Positions 1 through 6,323 of a stretch of DNA of 9,915 nucleotides are shown here, piece by piece; position 1 is the first letter of the stretch, and each line of letters opens with the position of its first letter. This DNA comes from Candidatus Eiseniibacteriota bacterium (GTDB lineage: Bacteria; Arandabacterota; Arandabacteria; Arandabacterales; Arandabacteraceae): the NCBI GenBank assembly GCA_030622265.1, contig JAUXGG010000035.1, forward strand, positions 1 through 9,915, written 5' to 3'. The notes beneath the pieces are model-generated. The model ran no database searches and was not told the origin of the DNA. It worked only from the letters and a program-made list of their open reading frames with translations. The position numbers and the translations under genes were made by a program.

Positions 1-2
1 GG

Positions 3-464
3 CTACGATCCGACTTTACCGATCGACGCGATCGACTTCGCAAGCCTACCCGAGACCAAGACAAATACCCCGGTGAAGATCAGCATTATGGCGGTGGTGG
101 TGACATCCTCGAAAAGGCGGCCCACCTGATCGCGTATTAGCAGGCCCACAAAGGCGGCGGGCACTGAAGCCAGGATAATGAAGAGGAAGAGCTTGAAGTC
201 TGCCGCCTGGCTTTCCACAAGGTTCCCGGGACCGGCCAGAACCGCCTTCACAACCGCGCCAAGGATCGAGACGATGCGCTTCCTGAAGTAGACTATTACG
301 GCGAGTGCCGTCGCCAGGTGGGTCACCACCTCCAGGGTTATCCCAACCTCTTCCATGCCCAGGAAGGTCTTGGCGATGACCATGTGCCCGCTGGAACTCA
401 CGGGCAGGAACTCGGTCAGGGCCTGGACCAGCCCGATGATCACGGCTTTCAGGACTTCAGGCAC
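3..464 (-). CDS. uppP: Undecaprenyl-diphosphatase UppP/BacA, N-terminal half only (in-frame stop)
   Basis: UppP is a membrane enzyme that dephosphorylates undecaprenyl diphosphate to recycle the lipid carrier for peptidoglycan and other surface polymers. The sequence shows the family's first active-site repeat: QALTE at residues 14-18 (the (E/Q)xxxE motif), then PVSSSGH at 21-27, followed by hydrophobic membrane segments. The start is GTG at 464, with AGGAG five bases upstream. The gene follows the UbiA gene by 24 bp on the same strand, so it is likely in the same operon. The odd point is length: the frame closes with TAG at positions 3-5 after 153 codons, while the family is usually about 260-270 residues. 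The second half, with the PGxSRSG motif, is therefore missing from this frame. It may be a pseudogene, a frameshift (natural or from assembly), or a split gene continuing outside the window. Family identity is secure; function is doubtful. Confidence 0.85.
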   Translation of the reverse strand: MPEVLKAVIIGLVQALTEFLPVSSSGHMVIAKTFLGMEEVGITLEVVTHLATALAVIVYFRKRIVSILGAVVKAVLAGPGNLVESQAADFKLFLFIILASVPAAFVGLLIRDQVGRLFEDVTTTAIMLIFTGVFVLVSGRLAKSIASIGKVGS

Positions 465-469
465 TGTCT

Positions 470-474
470 CTCCT
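470..474 (-). promoter_or_regulatory. Shine-Dalgarno of uppP
   Basis: On the minus strand this reads AGGAG, five bases before the GTG at 464. It supports the GTG start of uppP and independent ribosome loading after the UbiA stop at 489. Confidence 0.6.
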
Positions 475-488
475 ATTGCTCCGGCATC

Positions 489-1346
489 CTATACCCCGGC
501 AAGAAAGAAAGCCACAAGGCCGGCGGGCATCGCGGCCTTGAGCAGCGTGGCTACCGCTCCCGAGACACGTTCCACAGCGGCTGTGTCATTCCCCGCGCGG
601 ATGATCTTCAATATGCAGATCGCAAGGAGCGGGTATACCACAAGTACCACCGGGAGTAAATAGAGATAACCATACAACCGGAACACATATGGCACGAGGC
701 TCAAGACGATCACACCACCGATACACCACAAGGCGACCTTAAGCGATCGATCTACCCCCAACCGGACCGCAAGTGTCGGAACACCCGCGGCACGGTCTCC
801 GCGAGCATCGCTCACACCCTTGGCTATCTCTCGTGCAAGATGGAAGAGCATGGCAATCGAAAAAGGCATCAACCCTGCGCGAGCATTGCCTCCGGTCATG
901 GCTCCGAGGAGAAATCCTGATGAGGCGACGGCGCTCACCGCGACGTGCCCGACTAACCCAAGGGTCTTGAGCTTCCAGGAGTAAAGCCACAGCGCAGCCA
1001 TCCAGCCCGTGCAGAAGAGCACCACCTCCCACCCGCTCAGCATTGCAAAGCCGAGTCCCAGGGCCCACAGGGCGATCACGAGAGCACCCGCATCCTGCCT
1101 GGTCAGGCGTCCGGCCACAAGGGGCCGGCCGGGCTTGTTGATTGCGTCGCTCGTCACATCGTAAATATCATTGAGCGCATAAGCGCCGGCGCAGACGAAG
1201 AAAGCCATCACGGATGCCGGCACCGCGTCCGGAGCGATCTGTCCGGATGCCAGGAATGCCCCTGCCAGCACGGAGGTCAATGCGATAAGGCAGTTATGCG
1301 GTCGTGTGAGAACGGCCACGTCCCTGAGCTTCCGGAAAGCGTTCAC
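489..1346 (-). CDS. UbiA-family prenyltransferase, digeranylgeranylglyceryl phosphate synthase-like
   Basis: This is an integral-membrane enzyme of the UbiA superfamily, which transfers a polyprenyl group from its diphosphate to an acceptor. Both Mg-diphosphate motifs are present: NDIYDVTSD at residues 59-67 (NDxxDxxxD), followed by INKPGRPLVAGR, and DARGD at 180-184 (DxxxD). The rest is a series of hydrophobic helices, and the length of 285 aa is normal. The RPHN near residues 15-18, the NKPGRP sequence and the AREIAKGVSDARGDRA block resemble DGGGP synthase and other polar-lipid UbiA enzymes more than quinone-pathway UbiA or protohaem farnesyltransferase; this is pattern recognition without a search. 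The start is GTG at 1346, whose bases overlap the stop of the TPR gene (GTGA), so translation is probably coupled. The next gene, uppP, also acts on polyprenyl diphosphates. The acceptor is not determined; a (bacterio)chlorophyll synthase or menaquinone-type role cannot be excluded. Confidence 0.85.
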   Translation of the reverse strand: MNAFRKLRDVAVLTRPHNCLIALTSVLAGAFLASGQIAPDAVPASVMAFFVCAGAYALNDIYDVTSDAINKPGRPLVAGRLTRQDAGALVIALWALGLGFAMLSGWEVVLFCTGWMAALWLYSWKLKTLGLVGHVAVSAVASSGFLLGAMTGGNARAGLMPFSIAMLFHLAREIAKGVSDARGDRAAGVPTLAVRLGVDRSLKVALWCIGGVIVLSLVPYVFRLYGYLYLLPVVLVVYPLLAICILKIIRAGNDTAAVERVSGAVATLLKAAMPAGLVAFFLAGV

Positions 1347-2413
1347 CTGTGGAGACTCTCTGCTCGCTTGTAGGCTTCCTTTGCCTTGGGCATGTCACCC
1401 TTGTGATCATAGGCCACGCCCAGGTAGTAATAGCTTCGCCAGTCGGAAGGCTGGATCGCAACCGCGCGCTCGAAGGAGGCGATGGCGTGATCGACCTCTC
1501 CCTTGCCCAGATGGGCCTGGCCAAGGTAGAAGTAGGCCTTGGCATTGTCCACGTCTATGTCCAGGCACTTGATGAAGCTGCGCACCGCTCTGGAGTGAAG
1601 GCCCTTGCGAAGATATGCGTGACCGAGCTGGAACAAGGCCTCTGATGACCTGGGCTCGATCTTGAGGCTCTCCAGAAACTCGTCGATCGCCTCCTCCACG
1701 TCTCCCTTGTTGCTTAAGGCCACGCCCAGGTTGTAATGCTCCTCGGCTCCGTCACCGCCCAGTTTGATGGCGACCCGGAATTCCTCGATTGCCTCATCGA
1801 ACATGCCCTGGTCACCATAGATCGCGCCGAGGTTGCAGTGCCACTGCGCATTGCTCGCGTCCTTCTCGACCGCTTTGCGGAGCTCGATGATCGCGAGATC
1901 CTTCTTGTCCTTTTTGTCGTATATCAATGCCATTTCGCTGTGGGCCTTGGCGCAGGACTGATCGTACTTGAGACACTTCTGAAACGCGAGAAGAGCGTCC
2001 TCGTGCTTCTCGCTCCGCGCATAAGTCATTCCCAGCCTGTAGTAGGCCTCGGCGCACTCGGGCTCGATCTCGATCGCGCGGTTGTGCGCCTTGATCGCCT
2101 CATCATGCATGCCCCTCAGGGCATACACTTTGGCAAGGCTATAGTGCGGTGCGGCGCACTCCTTGATGCCGGCGGCCTTCAGGAAGATCAATACGGCTTC
2201 ATCGTAGGTCTTAAGATCCGCCAGCGCGTCACCGTAAGCAATCAGCACCTGGAATTCATCAGGATGGCCTGCCAGGTATCGCTCGATGTACGAGATGGCC
2301 TGATCGTACTTGCTGCCGGCCCGCAGGGCGCTCACCAGGTTCAGGAGAATACCCGTATCCTCCGGGTTTTTCTTGAACTTGGCCTTGAGGCCCCGGATGT
2401 CTGTGTCTCGCAT
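1343..2413 (-). CDS. Tetratricopeptide (TPR) repeat protein
   Basis: The 356-residue protein is almost entirely tandem 34-residue TPR units. About ten can be counted from residue 16 to the end, with the usual pattern of small/aromatic residues at helix contacts (for example AYYRLGMTYARSEKHEDALL and HYNLGVALSNKGDVEEAI) and many units ending in a Pro or Asp cap. There is no signal peptide or membrane segment, so it is probably a cytoplasmic scaffold. TPR arrays bind other proteins; no enzymatic domain is visible and the partner is unknown. The ATG start at 2413 has GAGG seven bases upstream. The gene lies 102 bp downstream of the MglA-type GTPase and overlaps the UbiA gene by 4 bp. The proximity makes the GTPase a candidate partner, which is inference only. 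Confidence 0.9.
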   Translation of the reverse strand: MRDTDIRGLKAKFKKNPEDTGILLNLVSALRAGSKYDQAISYIERYLAGHPDEFQVLIAYGDALADLKTYDEAVLIFLKAAGIKECAAPHYSLAKVYALRGMHDEAIKAHNRAIEIEPECAEAYYRLGMTYARSEKHEDALLAFQKCLKYDQSCAKAHSEMALIYDKKDKKDLAIIELRKAVEKDASNAQWHCNLGAIYGDQGMFDEAIEEFRVAIKLGGDGAEEHYNLGVALSNKGDVEEAIDEFLESLKIEPRSSEALFQLGHAYLRKGLHSRAVRSFIKCLDIDVDNAKAYFYLGQAHLGKGEVDHAIASFERAVAIQPSDWRSYYYLGVAYDHKGDMPKAKEAYKRAESLHR

Positions 2414-2441
2414 ATCGCATCCTCAGATTCGAATGGAAACT

Positions 2442-2476
2442 GTGCGACAATAATCCGTGCGTCAACAATCTGTGCG
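2442..2476. repeat. Short 15-bp direct repeats in the mglA-TPR gap
   Basis: Units at 2442-2456 and 2457-2471 match at 12 of 15 positions (pattern GTGCGnCAAnAATCy). A third GTGCG follows at 2472-2476, giving exact 15-bp spacing. The repeats lie just upstream of the TPR gene's start region, so they could be an operator or simply a small tandem duplication. Confidence 0.5.
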
Positions 2477-2515
2477 TTCAGGAGAAGTTACCACAGGGAA
2501 GGGAGTCTGTCAAAC

Positions 2516-3547
2516 TCACTCGTCCTCGCCGTCGACCACGATCTCGACATCGACAGCGAGGTTGACTACTACATGGCCGGACTTGCCGCCCTGGGAAAGC
2601 TTGACGGGTATTCTCATCTGCTTCCCGCCAGGCACTCCGGCCTCAACCGTCACCGGGGACCCGCCCTCACAGTCTACCGGGGCGGGTTCTGGATCCCGCG
2701 GTGATGGTTCATAGACAAGCGGCGCCTCAGCGGTCTGAGTTGCCGTTGCCTGTTTAACGGACGGACAGGAGTCACCGGTGGAAGCAGAAGCAGGAGAGGG
2801 TTCTTCACCCGGGGAGGGGACATCAGAAACCTTGTCCTTGATCGTGGAGGAGTCTTGTGCACCCTGCTCCACTTCGCCCTGGGCCTCGCTCGGCTCAGGA
2901 ACGCAACCGAATGAAAGCTCCTGCCCGTCCAAATTCTCTTCGTTATTTTTCTGGTCTTGAATAAGCTGTTCACGGAGTTCTGCCATTACCATCCTGGTGG
3001 CCGCCCCGAGCGTCTCAAAAACACCGGTTCCAACGGTGGCGGTTGACTCGAAACTGGGAACTCCCCGCTTGTTGAGCTCGCTCTCAAGTTTGTCGACTGG
3101 CAGAATCGACTGCAGATCCCGCTTATTATACTGCACCACCATCGGGATCGTCGCGATGTCCTTACCGTGCTCTTTGAGGTTCTCCTGGAGGTTCTTGAAG
3201 CTCTCCCTGTTGGCCGCGAGTTCCTCGGCCTGGGAATCCGCCACGAACACGACGGCATCCGCGCCCTTGAGCACCAGTTTCCGGGTGGCGTTGTAGTAGA
3301 CCTGGCCCGGGACGGTGTAAAGCAGGAATCTCACCTTGAAGCCGGCGATCTCCCCGCCTTCGATCGGAAGGAAGTCGAAGAAGAGCGTCCGGTCAACCTT
3401 GGTCTTCATCGAGACCATCTTGCCCCGCAAATGCGGAGCGGTTGTCCCGTAGATATGCTCTAAGTTGGTAGTCTTGCCGCTAAGTCCCGGACCGTAGTAA
3501 ACGATCTTTGCATTGATCTCGCGCCCGGAATAGTTGAAGACAACCAT
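2516..3547 (-). CDS. mglA: MglA-family Ras-like GTPase with long acidic C-terminal extension
   Basis: MglA is a cytoplasmic Ras-like GTPase that sets cell polarity and drives gliding or type IV pilus motility in species where it has been studied. The core (residues 1-197) matches the family closely: P-loop GPGLSGKT at 19-26, Arg53-Thr54 in switch I, TVPGQ at 78-82 and the G4 motif NKRD at 141-144. Arg53 and Gln82 fall at the same numbers as the catalytic pair described for Thermus MglA. The ATG at 3547 was chosen because GGGGAGG lies eight bases upstream and the protein then begins like known MglA; the frame is open 50 codons further but without family similarity. Residues 198-306 form a Glu/Pro/Ser/Thr-rich, probably disordered tail, and 307-343 look like beta strands ending in DGEDE. 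The usual MglA is about 195 aa, so this tail is unusual. No MglB-type roadblock gene is adjacent. Confidence 0.92.
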   Translation of the reverse strand: MVVFNYSGREINAKIVYYGPGLSGKTTNLEHIYGTTAPHLRGKMVSMKTKVDRTLFFDFLPIEGGEIAGFKVRFLLYTVPGQVYYNATRKLVLKGADAVVFVADSQAEELAANRESFKNLQENLKEHGKDIATIPMVVQYNKRDLQSILPVDKLESELNKRGVPSFESTATVGTGVFETLGAATRMVMAELREQLIQDQKNNEENLDGQELSFGCVPEPSEAQGEVEQGAQDSSTIKDKVSDVPSPGEEPSPASASTGDSCPSVKQATATQTAEAPLVYEPSPRDPEPAPVDCEGGSPVTVEAGVPGGKQMRIPVKLSQGGKSGHVVVNLAVDVEIVVDGEDE

Positions 3548-3555
3548 GAACCCAA

Positions 3556-3562
3556 CCTCCCC
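3556..3562 (-). promoter_or_regulatory. Shine-Dalgarno fixing the mglA start
   Basis: Minus-strand GGGGAGG, eight bases before the ATG at 3547. This strong site decides for the internal ATG over the upstream ATG at 3697. Confidence 0.75.
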
Positions 3563-3639
3563 AATCTGTTCGGTTCCTTGCACCCTCTGCCCTTGGGTGA
3601 GTGCAACAAGCATGCCAGCCGGGAGCGGAATGCAGGCGC

Positions 3640-3656
3640 AGTAGGGAGCCCCTACT
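3640..3656. repeat. Small perfect hairpin in the mglA leader
   Basis: AGTAGGG and CCCTACT are perfect 7-bp inverted arms around the 3-base loop AGC, in the 223-bp gap between the unknown gene (stop at 3771) and mglA. No T-run follows on either strand, so it is not a typical intrinsic terminator. It may be a leader structure or an operator. Confidence 0.4.
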
Positions 3657-3770
3657 CCGTTGAGTTTCAAGGGGATAGTCTGGCTTGCAAAACGCAAGGT
3701 TGGATTCAGGGTTGGTGTGAGGTCAAATCACATTGCACCGGGCGACGGAATCCGCAAATTGCAGCTTGTC

Positions 3771-4184
3771 TTACCTTTCCAGGTGCTTGAGCCAGACCCC
3801 GTGGGTTTCCTCGATCCTCGCCGGAAACCGCTTGTCAGAGAAGTGCCCGTTGTAATGGGCCAGGAAGCGCGGCTTTATGTCGTCATAGCCTTCAAGCGGG
3901 AAGAAGCGCGTTACCTTCCGGAACATGCCGTCGGACTCGGAATAGACCCAGACCGACAGCCGTACCACCTTCTGGTAATTGGTATCGGCATAGTTGACAT
4001 GGGGATCACCGTCGATGTCGAACCAGAGTGAAGTGCAGTCCTCTTCGACATCGAAGCCGTGCTTCTCGACCATCAGGTTCTTCCAGAGATCGTAGATCTC
4101 GAGGGGTATGTACCTGACCGACCCCGAGCTGGTCTCGGTGTCCCGCCTCTGGATCCTGCAACGGACAATCTTTTCCTTGGCCAA
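3771..4184 (-). CDS. Conserved-looking protein of unknown family
   Basis: I do not recognise this protein. It is 137 aa from the TTG at 4184, rich in charged and aromatic residues, with no signal peptide, membrane segment or known motif. Notable stretches are YIPLEIYDLWKNLM, SLWFDIDGDPHVNY and VTRFFPLEGYDD; the look is that of a small soluble alpha/beta domain. The TTG start was preferred because GGAGG lies five bases upstream and the product then begins MAKEKIVRCR. A GTG at 4202 in the same frame, which would add six residues, has no comparable ribosome site. The gene heads the minus-strand run, 223 bp before mglA, and is divergent from the acyltransferase operon. The open frame on the opposite strand (3660-4031) has a less protein-like composition and was rejected. 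Function unknown. Confidence 0.7.
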   Translation of the reverse strand: MAKEKIVRCRIQRRDTETSSGSVRYIPLEIYDLWKNLMVEKHGFDVEEDCTSLWFDIDGDPHVNYADTNYQKVVRLSVWVYSESDGMFRKVTRFFPLEGYDDIKPRFLAHYNGHFSDKRFPARIEETHGVWLKHLER

Positions 4185-4189
4185 GTTCG

Positions 4190-4194
4190 CCTCC
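4190..4194 (-). promoter_or_regulatory. Shine-Dalgarno favouring the TTG start of the unknown gene
   Basis: Minus-strand GGAGG, five bases before the TTG at 4184. It lies inside the coding frame if the GTG at 4202 were used, and so argues for the shorter protein. Confidence 0.55.
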
Positions 4195-4217
4195 GCGCAC
4201 ACCTTAAGCCTGTGTGA

Positions 4218-4247
4218 ATGTTACTGTCAAGTCACAAATCTCCTCAA
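4218..4247 (-). promoter_or_regulatory. Candidate promoter of the unknown gene
   Basis: On the minus strand TTGAGG (4247-4242) and TAACAT (4223-4218) are separated by 18 bases, four of six matches each to the sigma-70 consensus. Transcription would start near 4211, about 27 bases before the TTG start at 4184. A better -35 match, TTGACA at 4230-4225, lacks a good -10 at the right distance. Confidence 0.3.
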
Positions 4248-4260
4248 AGGACCGACAATC

Positions 4261-4289
4261 TTGACAAAGTCAGGAATCTGGCATATACA
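4261..4289 (+). promoter_or_regulatory. Sigma-70-type promoter of the acyltransferase operon
   Basis: A consensus TTGACA (4261-4266) is followed after exactly 17 bases by TATACA (4284-4289). The predicted transcription start is near 4296, leaving a leader of about 25 bases before the TTG start at 4321. It is the best promoter match noted in the window and supports the short form of the acyltransferase. Confidence 0.65.
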
Positions 4290-4309
4290 GCAAGTACGGT
4301 CCTTTCAAC

Positions 4310-4313
4310 GGAG
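4310..4313 (+). promoter_or_regulatory. Shine-Dalgarno fixing the acyltransferase start
   Basis: GGAG, seven bases before the TTG at 4321. It places the start downstream of the promoter at 4261-4289 and rules out the longer frame beginning at 4108. Confidence 0.55.
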
Positions 4314-4320
4314 TGTGCCA

Positions 4321-5160
4321 TTGACACGCTATTCATTTCTCTCCAGCCTCGCCGGCCTGCTGCCGCACCCGGTCTCGTACCTACTGGGTGAGACGCTCGG
4401 AATGGGCTATTTCCTGCTCTCGGGAAAGAGAAGGCGAGCCTTGAGGCAGAACCTCTCGGTTGTCCTCGGGATGCCTGCCGCGCGCCGTCTCGATACCACC
4501 GGGCGAAGAGTCATGCTTAACTTCGGGCGCGGCGTCGTGGAGACCTTCATGCTTCCCCACCTCAGGCCCGCCGAGCTGTCCCGGATGGTCGATATCGAGG
4601 GCAAAGACAATCTCGATTCAGCTCTTCAGTCCGGACGCGGCGTTGTGCTTGCCACGGCGCACCTGGGCGGTTGGGAACTGGCAGGCGCCGCCCTCGCCGC
4701 AATGGGCTACCGCATAACCACGGTGGCCGGGGTTCAGTTCTCGCCTTCGCTTTCACCCCTGATCAGGCAGATGAAGGAACGGCTTGGAATCACGGTTGTC
4801 TCGATGGATACCGGCGCGCTCAGGATTGCGAGGACCCTCCGTCAGGGTGGCGTGGCCGCGCTCCACATCGACGGCGACCAGTTCGCGGAAGGGGTGAGCG
4901 TGAAGTACTTCGGAAAGGATGTTACCCTGCCGCGAGGTCCCGCGGCCCTGGCCCTGAAGACAGGTGCCGTGCTCTTACCGGCATTTGCCATTAGGACTTC
5001 CAGGCGCCATATCACTATAATGATAGAAGATGATGTCTCAACGGCAGCCGGGGGTGAGCGGGACGCGACCCAGCGGATCGCAACGGTTGTTGAGAGATAC
5101 GTGAGACGGTATCCTGACCAGTGGTGCATATTTCGCCCCTTCTGGGAGGACGCGCAGTGA
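4321..5160 (+). CDS. LpxL/HtrB/PatA-like lysophospholipid acyltransferase
   Basis: Enzymes of this family (Pfam PF03279) move a fatty acyl chain onto a lipid or glycolipid at the cytoplasmic membrane, for example lipid A precursors (LpxL) or phosphatidylinositol mannosides (PatA). The catalytic HxxxxE motif is seen as HLGGWE at residues 114-119. An N-terminal hydrophobic segment (about 8-34) followed by KRRR fits membrane attachment. DGDQFAEGVSVKYFGK and the LPRGPAALALKTGA block are typical of the family. The start is TTG at 4321, giving 279 aa; the frame is open from 4108, but the promoter lies inside that stretch. The stop overlaps the GTG of the glycosyltransferase gene (GTGA), implying translational coupling. 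Next to a PimA-like glycosyltransferase, a PatA-like role on a glycolipid is more likely than lipid A acylation, though the acceptor is not shown by sequence. Confidence 0.88.
   Translation: MTRYSFLSSLAGLLPHPVSYLLGETLGMGYFLLSGKRRRALRQNLSVVLGMPAARRLDTTGRRVMLNFGRGVVETFMLPHLRPAELSRMVDIEGKDNLDSALQSGRGVVLATAHLGGWELAGAALAAMGYRITTVAGVQFSPSLSPLIRQMKERLGITVVSMDTGALRIARTLRQGGVAALHIDGDQFAEGVSVKYFGKDVTLPRGPAALALKTGAVLLPAFAIRTSRRHITIMIEDDVSTAAGGERDATQRIATVVERYVRRYPDQWCIFRPFWEDAQ
5144..5149 (+). promoter_or_regulatory. Shine-Dalgarno fixing the GT4 start
   Basis: GGGAGG, inside the end of the acyltransferase gene and seven bases before the GTG at 5157. It marks that GTG, rather than the ATG at 5121, as the start. 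Confidence 0.7.
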
Positions 5161-6323
5161 AAATCGCAATGGTCACCCAGTCATACTATCCGCGCGTGGG
5201 CGGGGTGACCGAGCATGTCCACTACCTCTCAGGCGCCTTGGGGCGGCTGGGGCACGAGGTGACGGTGATAACATCGGGACCCGGCACCTCTGAGGATCGC
5301 GACACGATCAGGATAGGGAGAAACGCGGTTTTCCCGATGAACGGCGCCATGGTGAATGTCACGGTGGGCATCCGGCTGAGGAAGCAGCTCAGGCGGACCA
5401 TTTCTGAAGGCAACTATGACCTGGTCCATATTCACTGCCCGCTGGAGCCGACCCTTCCGCTGGCCACGCTGATGGCGGTCAGGGATCTCCGGTGCCCCAC
5501 CATCGGGACCTTCCACATGGCTGCGCGGGTATCACCCGCATACAAGGTTTTCGGGGCGCTCCTTCGCAGATACGCGAACCGCCTCGACGCGCGCATCGCG
5601 GTATCCGAGACCGCACGTGCTTTCGCGAACAAGTACTTCCCCGGTGACTATCACCTGGTCCCCAACGGAGTGGACTTCGAGCGTTTCGCGTCACCTGCTG
5701 GCAGAATCCCGGAACTGGATGACGGCAAGGTAAACATCCTGTTCGTCGGCAGGTTTGACCTTCGAAAGAACATCCCGGCCACCATCTCGGCCTTCAAGCG
5801 TTTCTCCCGGCAGAATCAGGACCATCGCCTGGTGCTGGTAGGAAAAGGTTTCACAGAACCCTGGTGCAGGATTAGAGCCCGCACATCCGCCGGCGGACAC
5901 ATACTCTTTGGAGGCTGCGTGAAACCGGCTGAACTGCCGGCCTACTTCGCTTCCTCACACATCTTCTGCTCCGTGCCGCGAGGAAGCGAGAGCTTCGGGA
6001 TCGTACTCCTGGAAGCCATGGCTGCCGGAAAGCCCGTCATAGGAGCCGACATCCCCGGATATCGGGATGTCATTGAGGATGGCGAGACCGGAATCCTCGT
6101 ACCACCCGGGCAAACTGACATGCTGGCCGGCGCGATGTCGCGCCTTGCAGGAAATGAAGGCGAGCGGTCCCGGATGGGCCGAAACGGCCAGCGGAGGGCC
6201 ATGAAGTACGATTGGACAAGGCTGGCTGCCAGGGTCGAGAACATTTACCGCGGCCTCGACGGGCCGCTGCCGCTCCGGGAAAACCATGACTTTGCCGAGA
6301 TCAAGACCGCCGGACTATCGTAG
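5157..6323 (+). CDS. GT4-family glycosyltransferase, PimA-like
   Basis: This is a GT-B fold retaining glycosyltransferase that uses a nucleotide sugar to glycosylate an acceptor, probably a membrane lipid on the cytoplasmic face. From the GTG at 5157 the protein is 388 aa, beginning MKIAMVTQSYYPRVGGVTEH with the N-terminal glycine loop at 15-16. Other family marks are HIHCP at 91-95, TFH with His120, VPNGVD at 168-173, GRFDLRK with Arg199 and Lys204 for the diphosphate, and the ESFGIVLLE motif with Glu278 and Glu286. The GxxSFGIVLxEAMAAG block, the PxNGxxxxxxxG pattern near 60-71 and RIAVS at 146-150 resemble mycobacterial PimA. It overlaps the acyltransferase gene by 4 bp, an order also found for patA-pimA. 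No phosphatidyltransferase (pgsA) gene lies in the window, so the acceptor is unproven. Sugar specificity cannot be read from sequence. Confidence 0.9.
   Translation: MKIAMVTQSYYPRVGGVTEHVHYLSGALGRLGHEVTVITSGPGTSEDRDTIRIGRNAVFPMNGAMVNVTVGIRLRKQLRRTISEGNYDLVHIHCPLEPTLPLATLMAVRDLRCPTIGTFHMAARVSPAYKVFGALLRRYANRLDARIAVSETARAFANKYFPGDYHLVPNGVDFERFASPAGRIPELDDGKVNILFVGRFDLRKNIPATISAFKRFSRQNQDHRLVLVGKGFTEPWCRIRARTSAGGHILFGGCVKPAELPAYFASSHIFCSVPRGSESFGIVLLEAMAAGKPVIGADIPGYRDVIEDGETGILVPPGQTDMLAGAMSRLAGNEGERSRMGRNGQRRAMKYDWTRLAARVENIYRGLDGPLPLRENHDFAEIKTAGLS

Noticed and set aside
1736..2704. Long plus-strand open frame of 322 codons opposite the TPR gene
   Set aside because: It is antisense to a clear TPR array and to the end of mglA; its product has no domain pattern, and the opposite strand explains the lack of stops.
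3548..3697. Fifty-codon upstream extension of the mglA frame
   Set aside because: The extension has no similarity to MglA and no ribosome site, whereas the internal ATG has GGGGAGG at ideal distance and gives the standard N-terminus.
3660..4031. Plus-strand open frame of 123 codons opposite the unknown gene
   Set aside because: It has no ribosome site or recognisable domain, and the minus-strand frame has a more protein-like composition and a better start.
4108..4320. N-terminal extension of the acyltransferase
   Set aside because: It would include the promoter at 4261-4289 and overlap the divergent gene; the TTG with GGAG at 4321 gives a family-like length.
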